Source: Bacillota bacterium (GTDB lineage Bacteria; Bacillota; Clostridia; Peptostreptococcales; Anaerovoracaceae). From it: 64,000 bases of DNA. Location: contig JAHZHA010000032.1 of assembly GCA_019420525.1 (NCBI GenBank), positions 31,641 through 95,640 on the forward strand, given 5' to 3'. Made by a program: the position numbers and the translations under genes. This document shows, one piece after another, positions 1 to 7,379 of this stretch (within the stretch, counting starts at the first letter, position 1; each line of letters starts with the position of its first letter). The notes under the pieces were generated by a model, which had not been told where the DNA came from, did no database searches, and saw nothing but the letters and a program-made list of their open reading frames with translations.

Positions 1-277
1 CGGTTATCAGCTTGATGAGCGACTCATCACCTTCGGCAATATACTTATCGTTTACGAAGGTCAATGCTACCTCATATGTCTGATCTTTCGCCTGTTCTGT
101 ACTTTCCGGTTCTTCCATCTCAGAAGAAACGGAAAGTTGCGAATCTGCGCTGACCTTTGAACTCGTGCCGCTGCCTCCATTTCCCGATTCTCCGCAAGCT
201 GCCAGCCCTGTCAGAACCATCATCAGAACCAACAGAAGAGCCGTCGCCTTCATTCCTGTTTTTTTAAATGGTTTCAT
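1..277 (-). CDS. Lipoprotein, 3' part missing (window edge)
   Basis: The reading frame runs off the left edge, so only the first 92 residues are seen. It opens with a lipoprotein signal: MKPFKK, a hydrophobic stretch rich in Leu, Val and Met, then the lipobox LAAC, with Cys at about residue 30 as the expected lipidation site. A Ser/Gly/Glu-rich linker follows, then a stretch reading YEVALTFVNDKYIAEG. That stretch weakly resembles the start of a GerMN-type domain of spore lipoproteins, but it is too short to be sure. An alternative start is the internal Met at 253. Function unknown; the protein should be anchored on the outer face of the membrane. Confidence 0.8.
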   Translation of the reverse strand, partial: MKPFKKTGMKATALLLVLMMVLTGLAACGESGNGGSGTSSKVSADSQLSVSSEMEEPESTEQAKDQTYEVALTFVNDKYIAEGDESLIKLIT

Positions 278-402
278 ACATCATACCCCCTGTTTTTCGG
301 TTTTATGAACAATTTCATTTTCACCATTATACATCCCCGCAGAAAAGGCCGCAACTGAAAACCTTCCGCCGTTTCTGAGGATTTTGTGAAATTTTTCCTA
401 CA

Positions 403-436
403 AAAAAACATCTCCCGGGAGAAACCCCCGGGAGAT
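403..436 (-). terminator. Intrinsic terminator of the CoA-transferase gene
   Basis: A perfect 10-bp stem (410-419 with 427-436) has a loop of seven bases. On the minus strand it is followed by a run of seven T. It lies 85 bases past the stop codon of the CoA-transferase gene. Confidence 0.85.
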
Positions 437-520
437 ATCTGAAAGTTTTTGTATTGCAATAGGCTGCGGTGAGAACATCTCTTTCTTTTTGCGTGGCCGC
501 TGCCTCATAAGCTTCGGAAT

Positions 521-1894
521 CTACAGGAGTTTACTGGTGTTTCTCCAGATTCCCTGATGTTCGGCCTGCTTGATGAGATCCTCACGGTAATCCGGATGTG
601 CGATATTGATCAGCGCTTCCGCTCTCTCCCAAGTGTTGAGTCCTTTCAGCATAGCGATTCCGTATTCGGTGACGATGTACTGCGGAGCGTATCTCGGGCA
701 GCTGACGATACCGCCGGGCGGCAGGAACGGGAGAATCAGAGATTCCGTTACGCCGTCCTTCGTCTTGGTAGAAGCTGTACAGATGAAGCTCTTTCCTCCT
801 CTGGAGTGGTAAGCACCTTCCACGAAGTTCATCTGTCCGCCCTGTCCGCTTATATGACTGAATCCGATGGACTCTGAACTAACCTGACCGTAGATGTCGA
901 CCTGAAGAGCGGCATTGATGGAAATCACCTTGTCATTCTGCGCGATAATATTCGGATCGTTTACATAATCCACCGGCGCTCCGAGACACATCTGATTATT
1001 GTCGAGGAAATCGTAGAGTTTTTTGGTGCCCAGAGCAAAGGTATATACCATCTTGCCCGGCAGCACGTTTTTGATTCCCGAGATTTTACCCTCTTCATAG
1101 AGATCGACAAATGCGTCTACCAGCATTTCCGTATGAACGCTGAGATTTTTCAGATCTGATTTCGCCAGCAGCTTGCCGAGATGATTCGGCATCGCGCCTA
1201 CGCCCAGCTGAAGGCAACTTCCGTCTTCGATGAGAGGAAGAATGAGCTCCGCGATTTTCGCATCCGCTCCGCCTGCTTCTCTGACAGGAAGTTCCGCGAT
1301 AGGGTAATTCGTGCTTTCGGTAATATAATCGACTTCGGCAATATTAATCTGATTTTCGATGCCGAAACACTGAGGCATATTTTCATTCACTTCGAGAATG
1401 ACTGTCTTTGCAGCCTGGATTATACCTTTTATTTCTCCCACTGTGACGCCGAGATTGAAGTTGCCCCAGGCATCCATCGGTCCCACCATGATGACTGCCA
1501 TGTCGACTTTGTCTTTGTTGTCTTCGGCCCACATTTTATTGTTGTCTCTGTAAAGAATAGGAATGTACCACGCATGGCCTGCCGTCTTGACCCTGCGGTC
1601 CTTCTGACTCATGTGGGTCGACCAGATTTTGAATACCTCACCGGAAGGGTCGACTTTATTCGTTTCATATGTATCGTCGTAACTCCACAGAGAAGTATAA
1701 ATGATGACTTCATCTAGTTCGTCCTTTCTCTTGGAAAGAGCCTTCTCAAAATCTCTGGCGATGTCACCGAATGTTCCAAGATGAACGCGGTCGCCCGTCT
1801 TAACCATTCCGGCCGCTTCATCCGATGTGATCAGCTTTTTTCTGTATTCTGCCTGAATATCGGCAGCTTTATAAAATACCTGAGTGCCCCGCAT
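521..1894 (-). CDS. Butyryl-CoA/4-hydroxybutyrate CoA-transferase family protein
   Basis: A 457-residue member of the acetyl-CoA hydrolase/transferase family, the usual size for butyryl-CoA:acetate or 4-hydroxybutyrate CoA-transferases. These move CoA between an acyl-CoA and acetate in anaerobic fermentation. The motif HTEM near residue 256 carries the Glu known in this family as the catalytic CoA-thioester residue. The C-terminal half has the typical GQGGQMNFV and ESLILPFLPPGG-like stretches. The start chosen is ATG at 1894, with GAAAGGA seven bases upstream; a longer frame to 1927 lacks a good ribosome site. It stands alone with its own promoter and terminator. The exact acyl substrate cannot be read from sequence. 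Confidence 0.85.
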   Translation of the reverse strand: MRGTQVFYKAADIQAEYRKKLITSDEAAGMVKTGDRVHLGTFGDIARDFEKALSKRKDELDEVIIYTSLWSYDDTYETNKVDPSGEVFKIWSTHMSQKDRRVKTAGHAWYIPILYRDNNKMWAEDNKDKVDMAVIMVGPMDAWGNFNLGVTVGEIKGIIQAAKTVILEVNENMPQCFGIENQINIAEVDYITESTNYPIAELPVREAGGADAKIAELILPLIEDGSCLQLGVGAMPNHLGKLLAKSDLKNLSVHTEMLVDAFVDLYEEGKISGIKNVLPGKMVYTFALGTKKLYDFLDNNQMCLGAPVDYVNDPNIIAQNDKVISINAALQVDIYGQVSSESIGFSHISGQGGQMNFVEGAYHSRGGKSFICTASTKTKDGVTESLILPFLPPGGIVSCPRYAPQYIVTEYGIAMLKGLNTWERAEALINIAHPDYREDLIKQAEHQGIWRNTSKLL

Positions 1895-2005
1895 AGTCAA
1901 TCCTTTCTCGCATTGCCTGCGATACAAATATAACTCTTAACATGATCTGTCCGCACCCCTGCGCCGGCAGAAAAACCGGCACCGCAGGACCCGGAAACCG
2001 AGATT

Positions 2006-2014
2006 ATTATACCA
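2006..2014 (-). promoter_or_regulatory. Extended -10 promoter of the CoA-transferase gene
   Basis: On the minus strand TGG-TATAAT forms a consensus extended -10 element, while no good -35 is present 17 bases upstream. The 5' leader (about 110 bases) contains a GC-rich hairpin around 1954-1988. A weak -35 next to direct repeats fits an activator-dependent promoter (inference). Confidence 0.6.
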
Positions 2015-2035
2015 CACTTTTCTATGCAAGACACT

Positions 2036-2058
2036 ATTATTTGCAACAATTATTTGCA
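2036..2058. repeat. Two direct 10-bp repeats upstream of the CoA-transferase promoter
   Basis: ATTATTTGCA occurs at 2036-2045 and again at 2049-2058, a 13-base period. The pair sits just upstream of the position where the -35 of the minus-strand promoter would be. It is a candidate site for an activator or repressor. The rest of 1895-2319 holds only the two promoters and a leader hairpin; no gene is seen in it. Confidence 0.5.
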
Positions 2059-2166
2059 TACTATTCTAAAATGCCTCCGAACCGATCCGCTCCGTCATGC
2101 AGGCTGAACCGCCGTACTATCTGTTCTTCCGGAAATATTTCTCTCTGTCAGAACGCTTTCCTCTTA

Positions 2167-2195
2167 TTGATGTAGCCGGTATTCAGCTGTATAAT
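2167..2195 (+). promoter_or_regulatory. Sigma-A promoter of the Cys-motif protein gene
   Basis: TTGATG (2167-2172), a 17-base spacer and TATAAT (2190-2195), leading into the gene that starts at 2320. Confidence 0.75.
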
Positions 2196-2319
2196 AGATT
2201 GACTGTTGCACCGCGCCACGAAGCGCAGGGCCGGAAGATGCAGCCGGTGGAATTTAGAACGAAATAGACCGGATAACGAACTACAATTTACGCTGAAAGA
2301 AAAGAAGGAGACAAACGAT

Positions 2320-2733
2320 ATGGGAAAAAGAGCGGAAGAAGCGGTAAGAAAACACAGCTGCGGATATAACTGTGCACAGGCAGTCGCCTGCACCTTTGCG
2401 GACATTATGGGAATGGATGAACAGGATGTTTTCCGGCTGTCAGAAGGATTCGGCTTCGGCATGGGTGCCAGCGAAACCTGCGGTGCTGTCAGCGGTATGC
2501 TGATGGTTGCCAGTTCGGTTTCCAGTGATGGAAATCTGGATGCTCCTGCCACAAAACAGAAGACATACCGACTCATGAGAGAATTACAGGAAGCATTCCG
2601 CGAAAAGAATTCTTCAACTATCTGTCGCGATCTTCTGGGCGGTAAAGGCAAGCCAAAGCTCAGAAGCTGTCCTGGCTGCGTAGAAGATGCCGCCACTTTC
2701 CTCGAGGAAAAAATCCTGACAGATTCGGAATAA
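2320..2733 (+). CDS. C_GCAxxG_C_C family (probable redox) protein
   Basis: A 137-residue cytoplasmic protein of the family named for its Cys pattern: CGYNCAQAV near residue 13, CGAVSG near residue 60 and CPGC near the C-terminus. Members are common in anaerobes and are thought to bind metal or take part in redox reactions, but no reaction is established. The start is fixed by AAGGAG just upstream of ATG 2320; the frame is open further upstream but without ribosome site. The stop is separated by one base from the stop of the convergent spoVAE gene, so no terminator fits between them and the transcripts probably overlap. Confidence 0.8.
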   Translation: MGKRAEEAVRKHSCGYNCAQAVACTFADIMGMDEQDVFRLSEGFGFGMGASETCGAVSGMLMVASSVSSDGNLDAPATKQKTYRLMRELQEAFREKNSSTICRDLLGGKGKPKLRSCPGCVEDAATFLEEKILTDSE

Positions 2734-2734
2734 C

Positions 2735-3106
2735 TTATCTCTTCGATTTCGTATCTGAAACGACAGCGACGAGATAACCGAATGCCACGGCAGTCGTAAT
2801 CCCGGCTGCCGTATTTTTCATGCCTCCTGTCAGCACACCGATCCAACCGTCTTGCTCAATTCCTTCCATGACACCCTTCATCAGAGAATATCCGAATCCA
2901 GGAAGAGGAACCGTGGCGCCGTTTGAAGCAAATTTCACCAGAGGTTCGTATATTCCCAGTGCGGTGAGAATCACTCCTGCCGTTACAAAGAGTACCAGAA
3001 TTTTCGGTGCATTGAGATTTGTAAAATCCAGCAGAAGCTGCCCTATGACGCAGATAATGCCGCCCACCGCAAAGACGCGGATCATCTCGAAAATATCGAT
3101 GTCCAT
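2735..3106 (-). CDS. spoVAE: Stage V sporulation protein AE
   Basis: A 123-residue integral membrane protein of the SpoVAE (AEb) type with several hydrophobic segments and the family stretch FGYSLMKGVMEG. SpoVA proteins form the channel in the spore inner membrane that takes up Ca-dipicolinic acid during sporulation and releases it at germination. It is the last gene of a three-gene spoVAC-spoVAD-spoVAE operon, 70 bases after spoVAD. Clostridia commonly carry just these three, as here. Confidence 0.92.
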   Translation of the reverse strand: MDIDIFEMIRVFAVGGIICVIGQLLLDFTNLNAPKILVLFVTAGVILTALGIYEPLVKFASNGATVPLPGFGYSLMKGVMEGIEQDGWIGVLTGGMKNTAAGITTAVAFGYLVAVVSDTKSKR

Positions 3107-3176
3107 GTTAAATTCCGTCCTTTCTTATTGTGGTTATATTCACAATATAGATTTCAGTTCCTCGAGTATTAAATAT

Positions 3177-4253
3177 TTACGGCAGATATTCCACCGTTAC
3201 CGCATGGGCGATTCCCGGAATAGTTTCTCCCTGCTGGCTGCTGATCGTCGACATCAGCGCTCCTGTTGAAACGAGCATAGCACGCCGGATTTCGCCCTCT
3301 TCCATCTGCCTGCAGATCCTTCCTGCGATTATGGAGCCCGAACATCCACAGCCGCTGCCGCCTGAGTGGACGTCCTGTTCCGACACGTCAAACATCATGG
3401 AACCGCAGTCGTCGTAGACAGACTTCAGCCCGGGGAGCTTGGAACCCTGTTCTGAAAAATCCAACATGATTCTTCGTCCTACATTTCCCAGATCTCCCGT
3501 CAAAATCAGATCATAATCCTTCGGAGTTCTTTTCAGATCCTGGAGATGACTGCGGATGGTATCAAAAGCTGCCGGCGCCATCGCCGCTCCCATGCAGTTC
3601 GGGTCGGTAATGCCCGGATCGACGATTCTGCCGATCGTAGCATGTGTCATACAGATATGACTCTTTCGCTCTGATGAGATGACGACAGCTCCGGAACCGG
3701 TAACCGTCCACTGGGCCGTCATATCCCGGTGATTTCCGTGTTCCAGCGGCAGGCGGAACTGACGCTCTGCCGTGGAAAAATGGCTCGACGCACCGGCTAT
3801 AACATTCCTGCAGTATCCGCCGTCTGTCATAACACCTCCCACCAGCATAGATTCTGTCATCGTAGAACACGCTCCGTAAAGTCCCAGAAAAGGAATGCTG
3901 AGATCCCGCGCCATAAAAGAAGAGGCCATCAGCTGATTGAGCAGGTCACCGCACAGAACCGCATCCAGCTGACGCCTGTGAAGACCTGCATCGCGCAGAG
4001 CATGCTCCACCGCAATGCGAAACATCCGTGTCTCTGACTTTTCCCAGGTCTCCTCCCCCATAGAATCGTCTTCCATGATCTCGTCAAACCAACGCGCCTG
4101 CGGCCCCTGTCCTTCCATTTCCCCCACCACACTGCCGGCGCCTATGATGCAGGGTCTGTTTGTATACTCAAAAGTCCTCTTCCCTATTCTCCGGTTCTTT
4201 TTTTCCACCGCAGCGCCACCGTTTCTCTCTGCCGTCATGCTGCCCCTCCTCAA
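3177..4253 (-). CDS. spoVAD: Stage V sporulation protein AD
   Basis: A 358-residue soluble protein with the thiolase-like fold of SpoVAD, the component known to bind dipicolinic acid. Typical stretches are CSTMTESMLVGG near residue 130 and the late segment GSGCGCSGSIIAGRI. Length is close to the usual 335-350 residues, with a slightly longer N-terminus that includes a Lys/Arg-rich start. Its start codon overlaps the stop of spoVAC by four bases, so the two are translationally coupled. Confidence 0.93.
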   Translation of the reverse strand: MRRGSMTAERNGGAAVEKKNRRIGKRTFEYTNRPCIIGAGSVVGEMEGQGPQARWFDEIMEDDSMGEETWEKSETRMFRIAVEHALRDAGLHRRQLDAVLCGDLLNQLMASSFMARDLSIPFLGLYGACSTMTESMLVGGVMTDGGYCRNVIAGASSHFSTAERQFRLPLEHGNHRDMTAQWTVTGSGAVVISSERKSHICMTHATIGRIVDPGITDPNCMGAAMAPAAFDTIRSHLQDLKRTPKDYDLILTGDLGNVGRRIMLDFSEQGSKLPGLKSVYDDCGSMMFDVSEQDVHSGGSGCGCSGSIIAGRICRQMEEGEIRRAMLVSTGALMSTISSQQGETIPGIAHAVTVEYLP

Positions 4254-4681
4254 AATAATCTTCCGATCACCAGACGGATCACGCCGATGGCGGCGGAAAC
4301 GAAGAATCCTACTGTCAGTACGGGACCTGACAAACTGAAAATCTTGGCCCCGACTCCCATGATGATTCCCTCTTTCTTATATTCCATCGCCGGAGACACC
4401 ACGGAATTGGCAAATCCCGTGATCGGTACCGCAGCACCGGCTCCTCCGATCTTTCCCAGTGTATTGTACCAGCCCAGACCTGTAGCGATCTGTGCCATAC
4501 AGATCAGAGCCACAACCGACCAGGTGCCTGCCGTCTCTCTGTCTGTTCCTGCAGCCATCAGTCCCGCCTGAATGAGATATCCCAGCTCACAGATGCTGCC
4601 CCCTGTGAGAAAAGCCAGCACGACGTTTTTCAGATACGTCGGGGACGGGCTGAAACTGCGGGAGTATTTATTGTAATCCAT
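4250..4681 (-). CDS. spoVAC: Stage V sporulation protein AC
   Basis: A 143-residue membrane protein of the SpoVAC family, which in Bacillus acts as a mechanosensitive part of the Ca-dipicolinate channel. Hydrophobic segments and the stretch ITGFANSVVSPAMEYKKEG are typical. The start at 4681 is preceded by GAGGAGG six bases upstream; an upstream Met at 4729 has no ribosome site. First gene of the spoVA operon, with a sigma-G-like promoter about 60 bases upstream. Confidence 0.93.
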   Translation of the reverse strand: MDYNKYSRSFSPSPTYLKNVVLAFLTGGSICELGYLIQAGLMAAGTDRETAGTWSVVALICMAQIATGLGWYNTLGKIGGAGAAVPITGFANSVVSPAMEYKKEGIIMGVGAKIFSLSGPVLTVGFFVSAAIGVIRLVIGRLF

Positions 4682-4742
4682 AATTCCTCCTCTTCCGCCG
4701 GCCGTTTGACTTTCTCTTTCAGCCGGCATATCCGATTAAAAA

Positions 4743-4771
4743 CATTATGCGCAGCTGCGTCAAAATCATAC
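4743..4771 (-). promoter_or_regulatory. Candidate sigma-G promoter of spoVAC-AD-AE
   Basis: On the minus strand GTATG (4771-4767), a 17-base spacer and CATAATG (4749-4743) match the forespore sigma-G pattern GHATR / CATnnTA, missing only the last -10 base. spoVA operons are sigma-G dependent in Bacillus, so site and gene agree. Confidence 0.7.
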
Positions 4772-4829
4772 GCATCTGTTATTTTTGGCAGTTTTCTCCC
4801 ATCTGTCGCGCGGAAATTTTCCTCTATTT

Positions 4830-4858
4830 TGGACAAAAAAAAATGACTGTGATATACT
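4830..4858 (+). promoter_or_regulatory. Sigma-A promoter of the cardiolipin synthase gene
   Basis: TGGACA (4830-4835), 17-base spacer, TATACT (4853-4858); each hexamer has one mismatch to consensus. The leader to the start codon is about 95 bases. Confidence 0.65.
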
Positions 4859-4959
4859 GTTCCTGTCATTTTGTCCCTTAAAAGTACTGCAGCCGTAAAT
4901 AAGTTTTATTGCAATGCACATACTGTCTTCGACAGACGCGTCGTATGGAAAGGAATAAC

Positions 4960-6561
4960 ATGAGTAATCCGAGAAAAATCCGGGATTACGATCTGGAAAA
5001 GATCAAAACCGTACCGAAAAATTCCATATTCAAACTGATTTTCAGCCGTATCTGCATCTCGGGTCTTCTGATCATTCTGCAGGTGCTCGTACTCGCTGCG
5101 GTGACACTTTCCTGGAGCGAACGCCACACAAAAGAAGTGATTCTTCTCTTTATCCTGCTGGTGAGTGCTGGCATTTTTATCGTCATTCTGAACAGTGAAA
5201 GCAATCCTACGTACAAGATTTCGTGGATCATTCCGGTGGCGCTTCTGCCTTTTTTCGGCTCCCTGCTCTATCTGCTGTCTCATTACAATATCGGTTCCAT
5301 CGCTTCCACGAAAGCGGTATGTCAGTCGCTGAAAGATACTGAAAAGTACTCACATACTTCTCCGGAGGTCCGGGATGCACTGCATATGCAGAACCGGCGT
5401 GTGGCGGCACTCTCCCGATACATCGAAAACGCGGGAGGTTATGCGACTTACCGCAATACGTCCATACGGTATTTTCCGCTGGGCGATGATGCTTTCCCGG
5501 AAATGGTAAAACAGCTGGAAAAGGCAGAATACTTTATTTTCCTGGAATTCTTTATTATAAAAGAGGGAATTTTCTGGAATACCCTCCTTGAAATCCTGCA
5601 GCGGAAAGCACGCGAAGGTGTGGAAGTCCGCGTCATGTACGATGACATCGGCTGCATGACAACACTTCCGAGGGATTACGTGTCGAAACTGAATTCCATG
5701 GGAATTAAAGCCAAAACCTTCGCAAAAGTGACTCCCTTTTTTTCCACGCATTACAATAACCGCGATCACAGAAAGATCCTCGTCATCGACGGCAAGGCTG
5801 CATTCAGCGGCGGCATCAATCTAGCCGATGAATATATCAACAGAGAAGAACGTTTCGGAAAATGGAAGGACAACAGTTTTCTCGTACAGGGAGATGCGGT
5901 GCGTAATTATACGCTGATGTTTCTTCAGCTTTGGAATACCACCGTTTCCCAGGATGCAAAAATCTATCAGCCTTACATCAATATATCCGGTGGCAGACAG
6001 CCGGGAGAAGGGGACGGATTTGTCATACCTTACGGCGACGGTCCTCACTCTCACGTTTCAGTGGCGCAGAGTGTTTACCTCAACGTCATTCACGGAGCGG
6101 TAGATCATATTCACATTATGACTCCGTACCTCATCCTGGATGACGAAATGCTGAATTCCCTGAAGAGAGCAGCGAAGAGCGGCATCGACGTGCGGATACT
6201 TCTCCCTCACATTCCGGATAAAAAGACAATCAATCTGATCGGAAAATCGTACTATCCCGAACTTTTGGAAGCAGGGATTCATATCTATGAGTACACACCG
6301 GGATTCATTCACTCGAAAGTGATGGAAGCCGACGGAAATATCGCTATAGCAGGCACGATCAATCTGGATTTCCGGAGTCTTTATCTCCATTATGAATGCG
6401 CCTGCCTCATCTTCGAAAACGACGTCCTTCAGGACATTACAGAAGATTTCCGGCACACTTTCGCCGAATCTCACCGCATCACCATGTCAGATTACAAAAA
6501 AATCAATCTCTTGAAGCGTTTTGCAGGAAGAGTGCTCCGGATATTTGCTCCACAGGTTTAA
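4960..6561 (+). CDS. cls: Cardiolipin synthase (phospholipase D family)
   Basis: A 533-residue membrane enzyme that condenses two phosphatidylglycerol molecules to cardiolipin and glycerol. Two or three N-terminal membrane segments lie between residues 20 and 110. Two HKD active-site motifs follow: HRKILVIDG with GGINLADEY in the first half and HSKVMEADG with GTINLDFRS in the second. The start is ATG 4960, with GGAAAGGA upstream; an upstream in-frame ATG at 4945 is worse placed. Single-gene unit with promoter at 4830 and terminator at 6600. Confidence 0.93.
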   Translation: MSNPRKIRDYDLEKIKTVPKNSIFKLIFSRICISGLLIILQVLVLAAVTLSWSERHTKEVILLFILLVSAGIFIVILNSESNPTYKISWIIPVALLPFFGSLLYLLSHYNIGSIASTKAVCQSLKDTEKYSHTSPEVRDALHMQNRRVAALSRYIENAGGYATYRNTSIRYFPLGDDAFPEMVKQLEKAEYFIFLEFFIIKEGIFWNTLLEILQRKAREGVEVRVMYDDIGCMTTLPRDYVSKLNSMGIKAKTFAKVTPFFSTHYNNRDHRKILVIDGKAAFSGGINLADEYINREERFGKWKDNSFLVQGDAVRNYTLMFLQLWNTTVSQDAKIYQPYINISGGRQPGEGDGFVIPYGDGPHSHVSVAQSVYLNVIHGAVDHIHIMTPYLILDDEMLNSLKRAAKSGIDVRILLPHIPDKKTINLIGKSYYPELLEAGIHIYEYTPGFIHSKVMEADGNIAIAGTINLDFRSLYLHYECACLIFENDVLQDITEDFRHTFAESHRITMSDYKKINLLKRFAGRVLRIFAPQV

Positions 6562-6599
6562 AGAGCTCCGCAGACTGAACCGTTCACGAAATATCATGA

Positions 6600-6637
6600 G
6601 AGGCAACGGGATTATTTTTCCCGCCGCCTCTTTTTTT
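6600..6637 (+). terminator. Intrinsic terminator after cls
   Basis: GAGGC (6600-6604) pairs with GCCTC (6626-6630), with further CGGG/CCCG pairing inside, then seven T. Confidence 0.8.
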
Positions 6638-6728
6638 CGCAGGATCACGGACAGCAGGATCACCGACAAAAGAGCGAAACATACTTTTGTCTTCATAAAT
6701 TCCGCTATATTTTTTGTTTTTCCACAGG

Positions 6729-6757
6729 TTGACAGCATCATCCACCGGGGTTATTAT
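6729..6757 (+). promoter_or_regulatory. Sigma-A promoter of the marR-exporter operon
   Basis: TTGACA (6729-6734, full consensus), 17-base spacer, TATTAT (6752-6757). Confidence 0.8.
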
Positions 6758-6785
6758 ATATGGGCATTTAAGTAACATTGTTAAT

Positions 6786-6802
6786 GAATAACACAATTAT
6801 TC
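6786..6802. promoter_or_regulatory. Inverted repeat, candidate MarR operator
   Basis: GAATAA-cacaa-TTATTC is a perfect 6-bp inverted repeat, just downstream of the expected transcription start. A second one, ATTGC...GCAAT, lies at about 6809-6831. The position between promoter and the regulator gene suits autorepression by the MarR protein (inference). Confidence 0.5.
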
Positions 6803-6844
6803 GTTTTACATTGCAATTTTTGTGACAGCAATAAGGAGATTTTC

Positions 6845-7375
6845 ATGACGAATCAGGAGATACGCAACCGGCACATGCAGCTGTGCCACAAGTTTGCACT
6901 GCTGCGGTTCGATTCTCTCTTTTCTGATCTTTCAAGAGGAGAATTCATGCCTTTGCAGACAATCTATTCCAATTCGCTGCAGAATCCTGAAGCACAGGGT
7001 ACCTATGTATCGGAACTGGCATCTCAGCTCAAAGTATCTTCGCCCGCCGTTTCACGTATGCTCCGCAGCCTTGAAAAAAAAGGTTATGTGGAACGTTTCT
7101 CTGACGAAAACGATAGGCGCAGCACTCTGATCTGCCTCACCGAAAAAGGAAACGCTGTCCGTAAAAAGGTTTTCGACAGTCTTTGCGAATACTTTGACCG
7201 TGTCTTCGAGCGTATGGGCCCGGAACAGATGGAGCAGCTTCTCAGTCTCTGGGAACAGATCCACTTCATCATGGAGGACGAACTGCGTGTAAGACAGCGC
7301 CGCAACGTTCATCATACGTCTCATCAGACTGCAGCAGAGCGACAGACAAACGAACCGACGAATGAAAGGAGATGA
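6845..7375 (+). CDS. MarR family transcriptional regulator
   Basis: A 176-residue winged-helix regulator. The DNA-binding region reads VSELASQLKVSSPAVSRML and then LEKKGYVER with the wing DENDRRSTLICLTEKG at about residues 85-105, all typical of MarR. The tail after residue 150 is polar and basic and probably disordered. Ribosome site AAGGAG before ATG 6845. It is followed four bases later by two ABC exporter genes, so it most likely represses this operon and is released by a substrate of the exporter (inference). Confidence 0.9.
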   Translation: MTNQEIRNRHMQLCHKFALLRFDSLFSDLSRGEFMPLQTIYSNSLQNPEAQGTYVSELASQLKVSSPAVSRMLRSLEKKGYVERFSDENDRRSTLICLTEKGNAVRKKVFDSLCEYFDRVFERMGPEQMEQLLSLWEQIHFIMEDELRVRQRRNVHHTSHQTAAERQTNEPTNERR

Positions 7376-7379
7376 AAAC

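Noticed and set aside
274..459. 61-residue minus-strand frame before the lipoprotein gene
   Set aside because: It crosses the terminator hairpin and has no ribosome site.
4630..4869. 79-residue minus-strand frame upstream of spoVAC
   Set aside because: It overlaps the spoVAC start and the sigma-G-like promoter, and its composition does not look like a protein.
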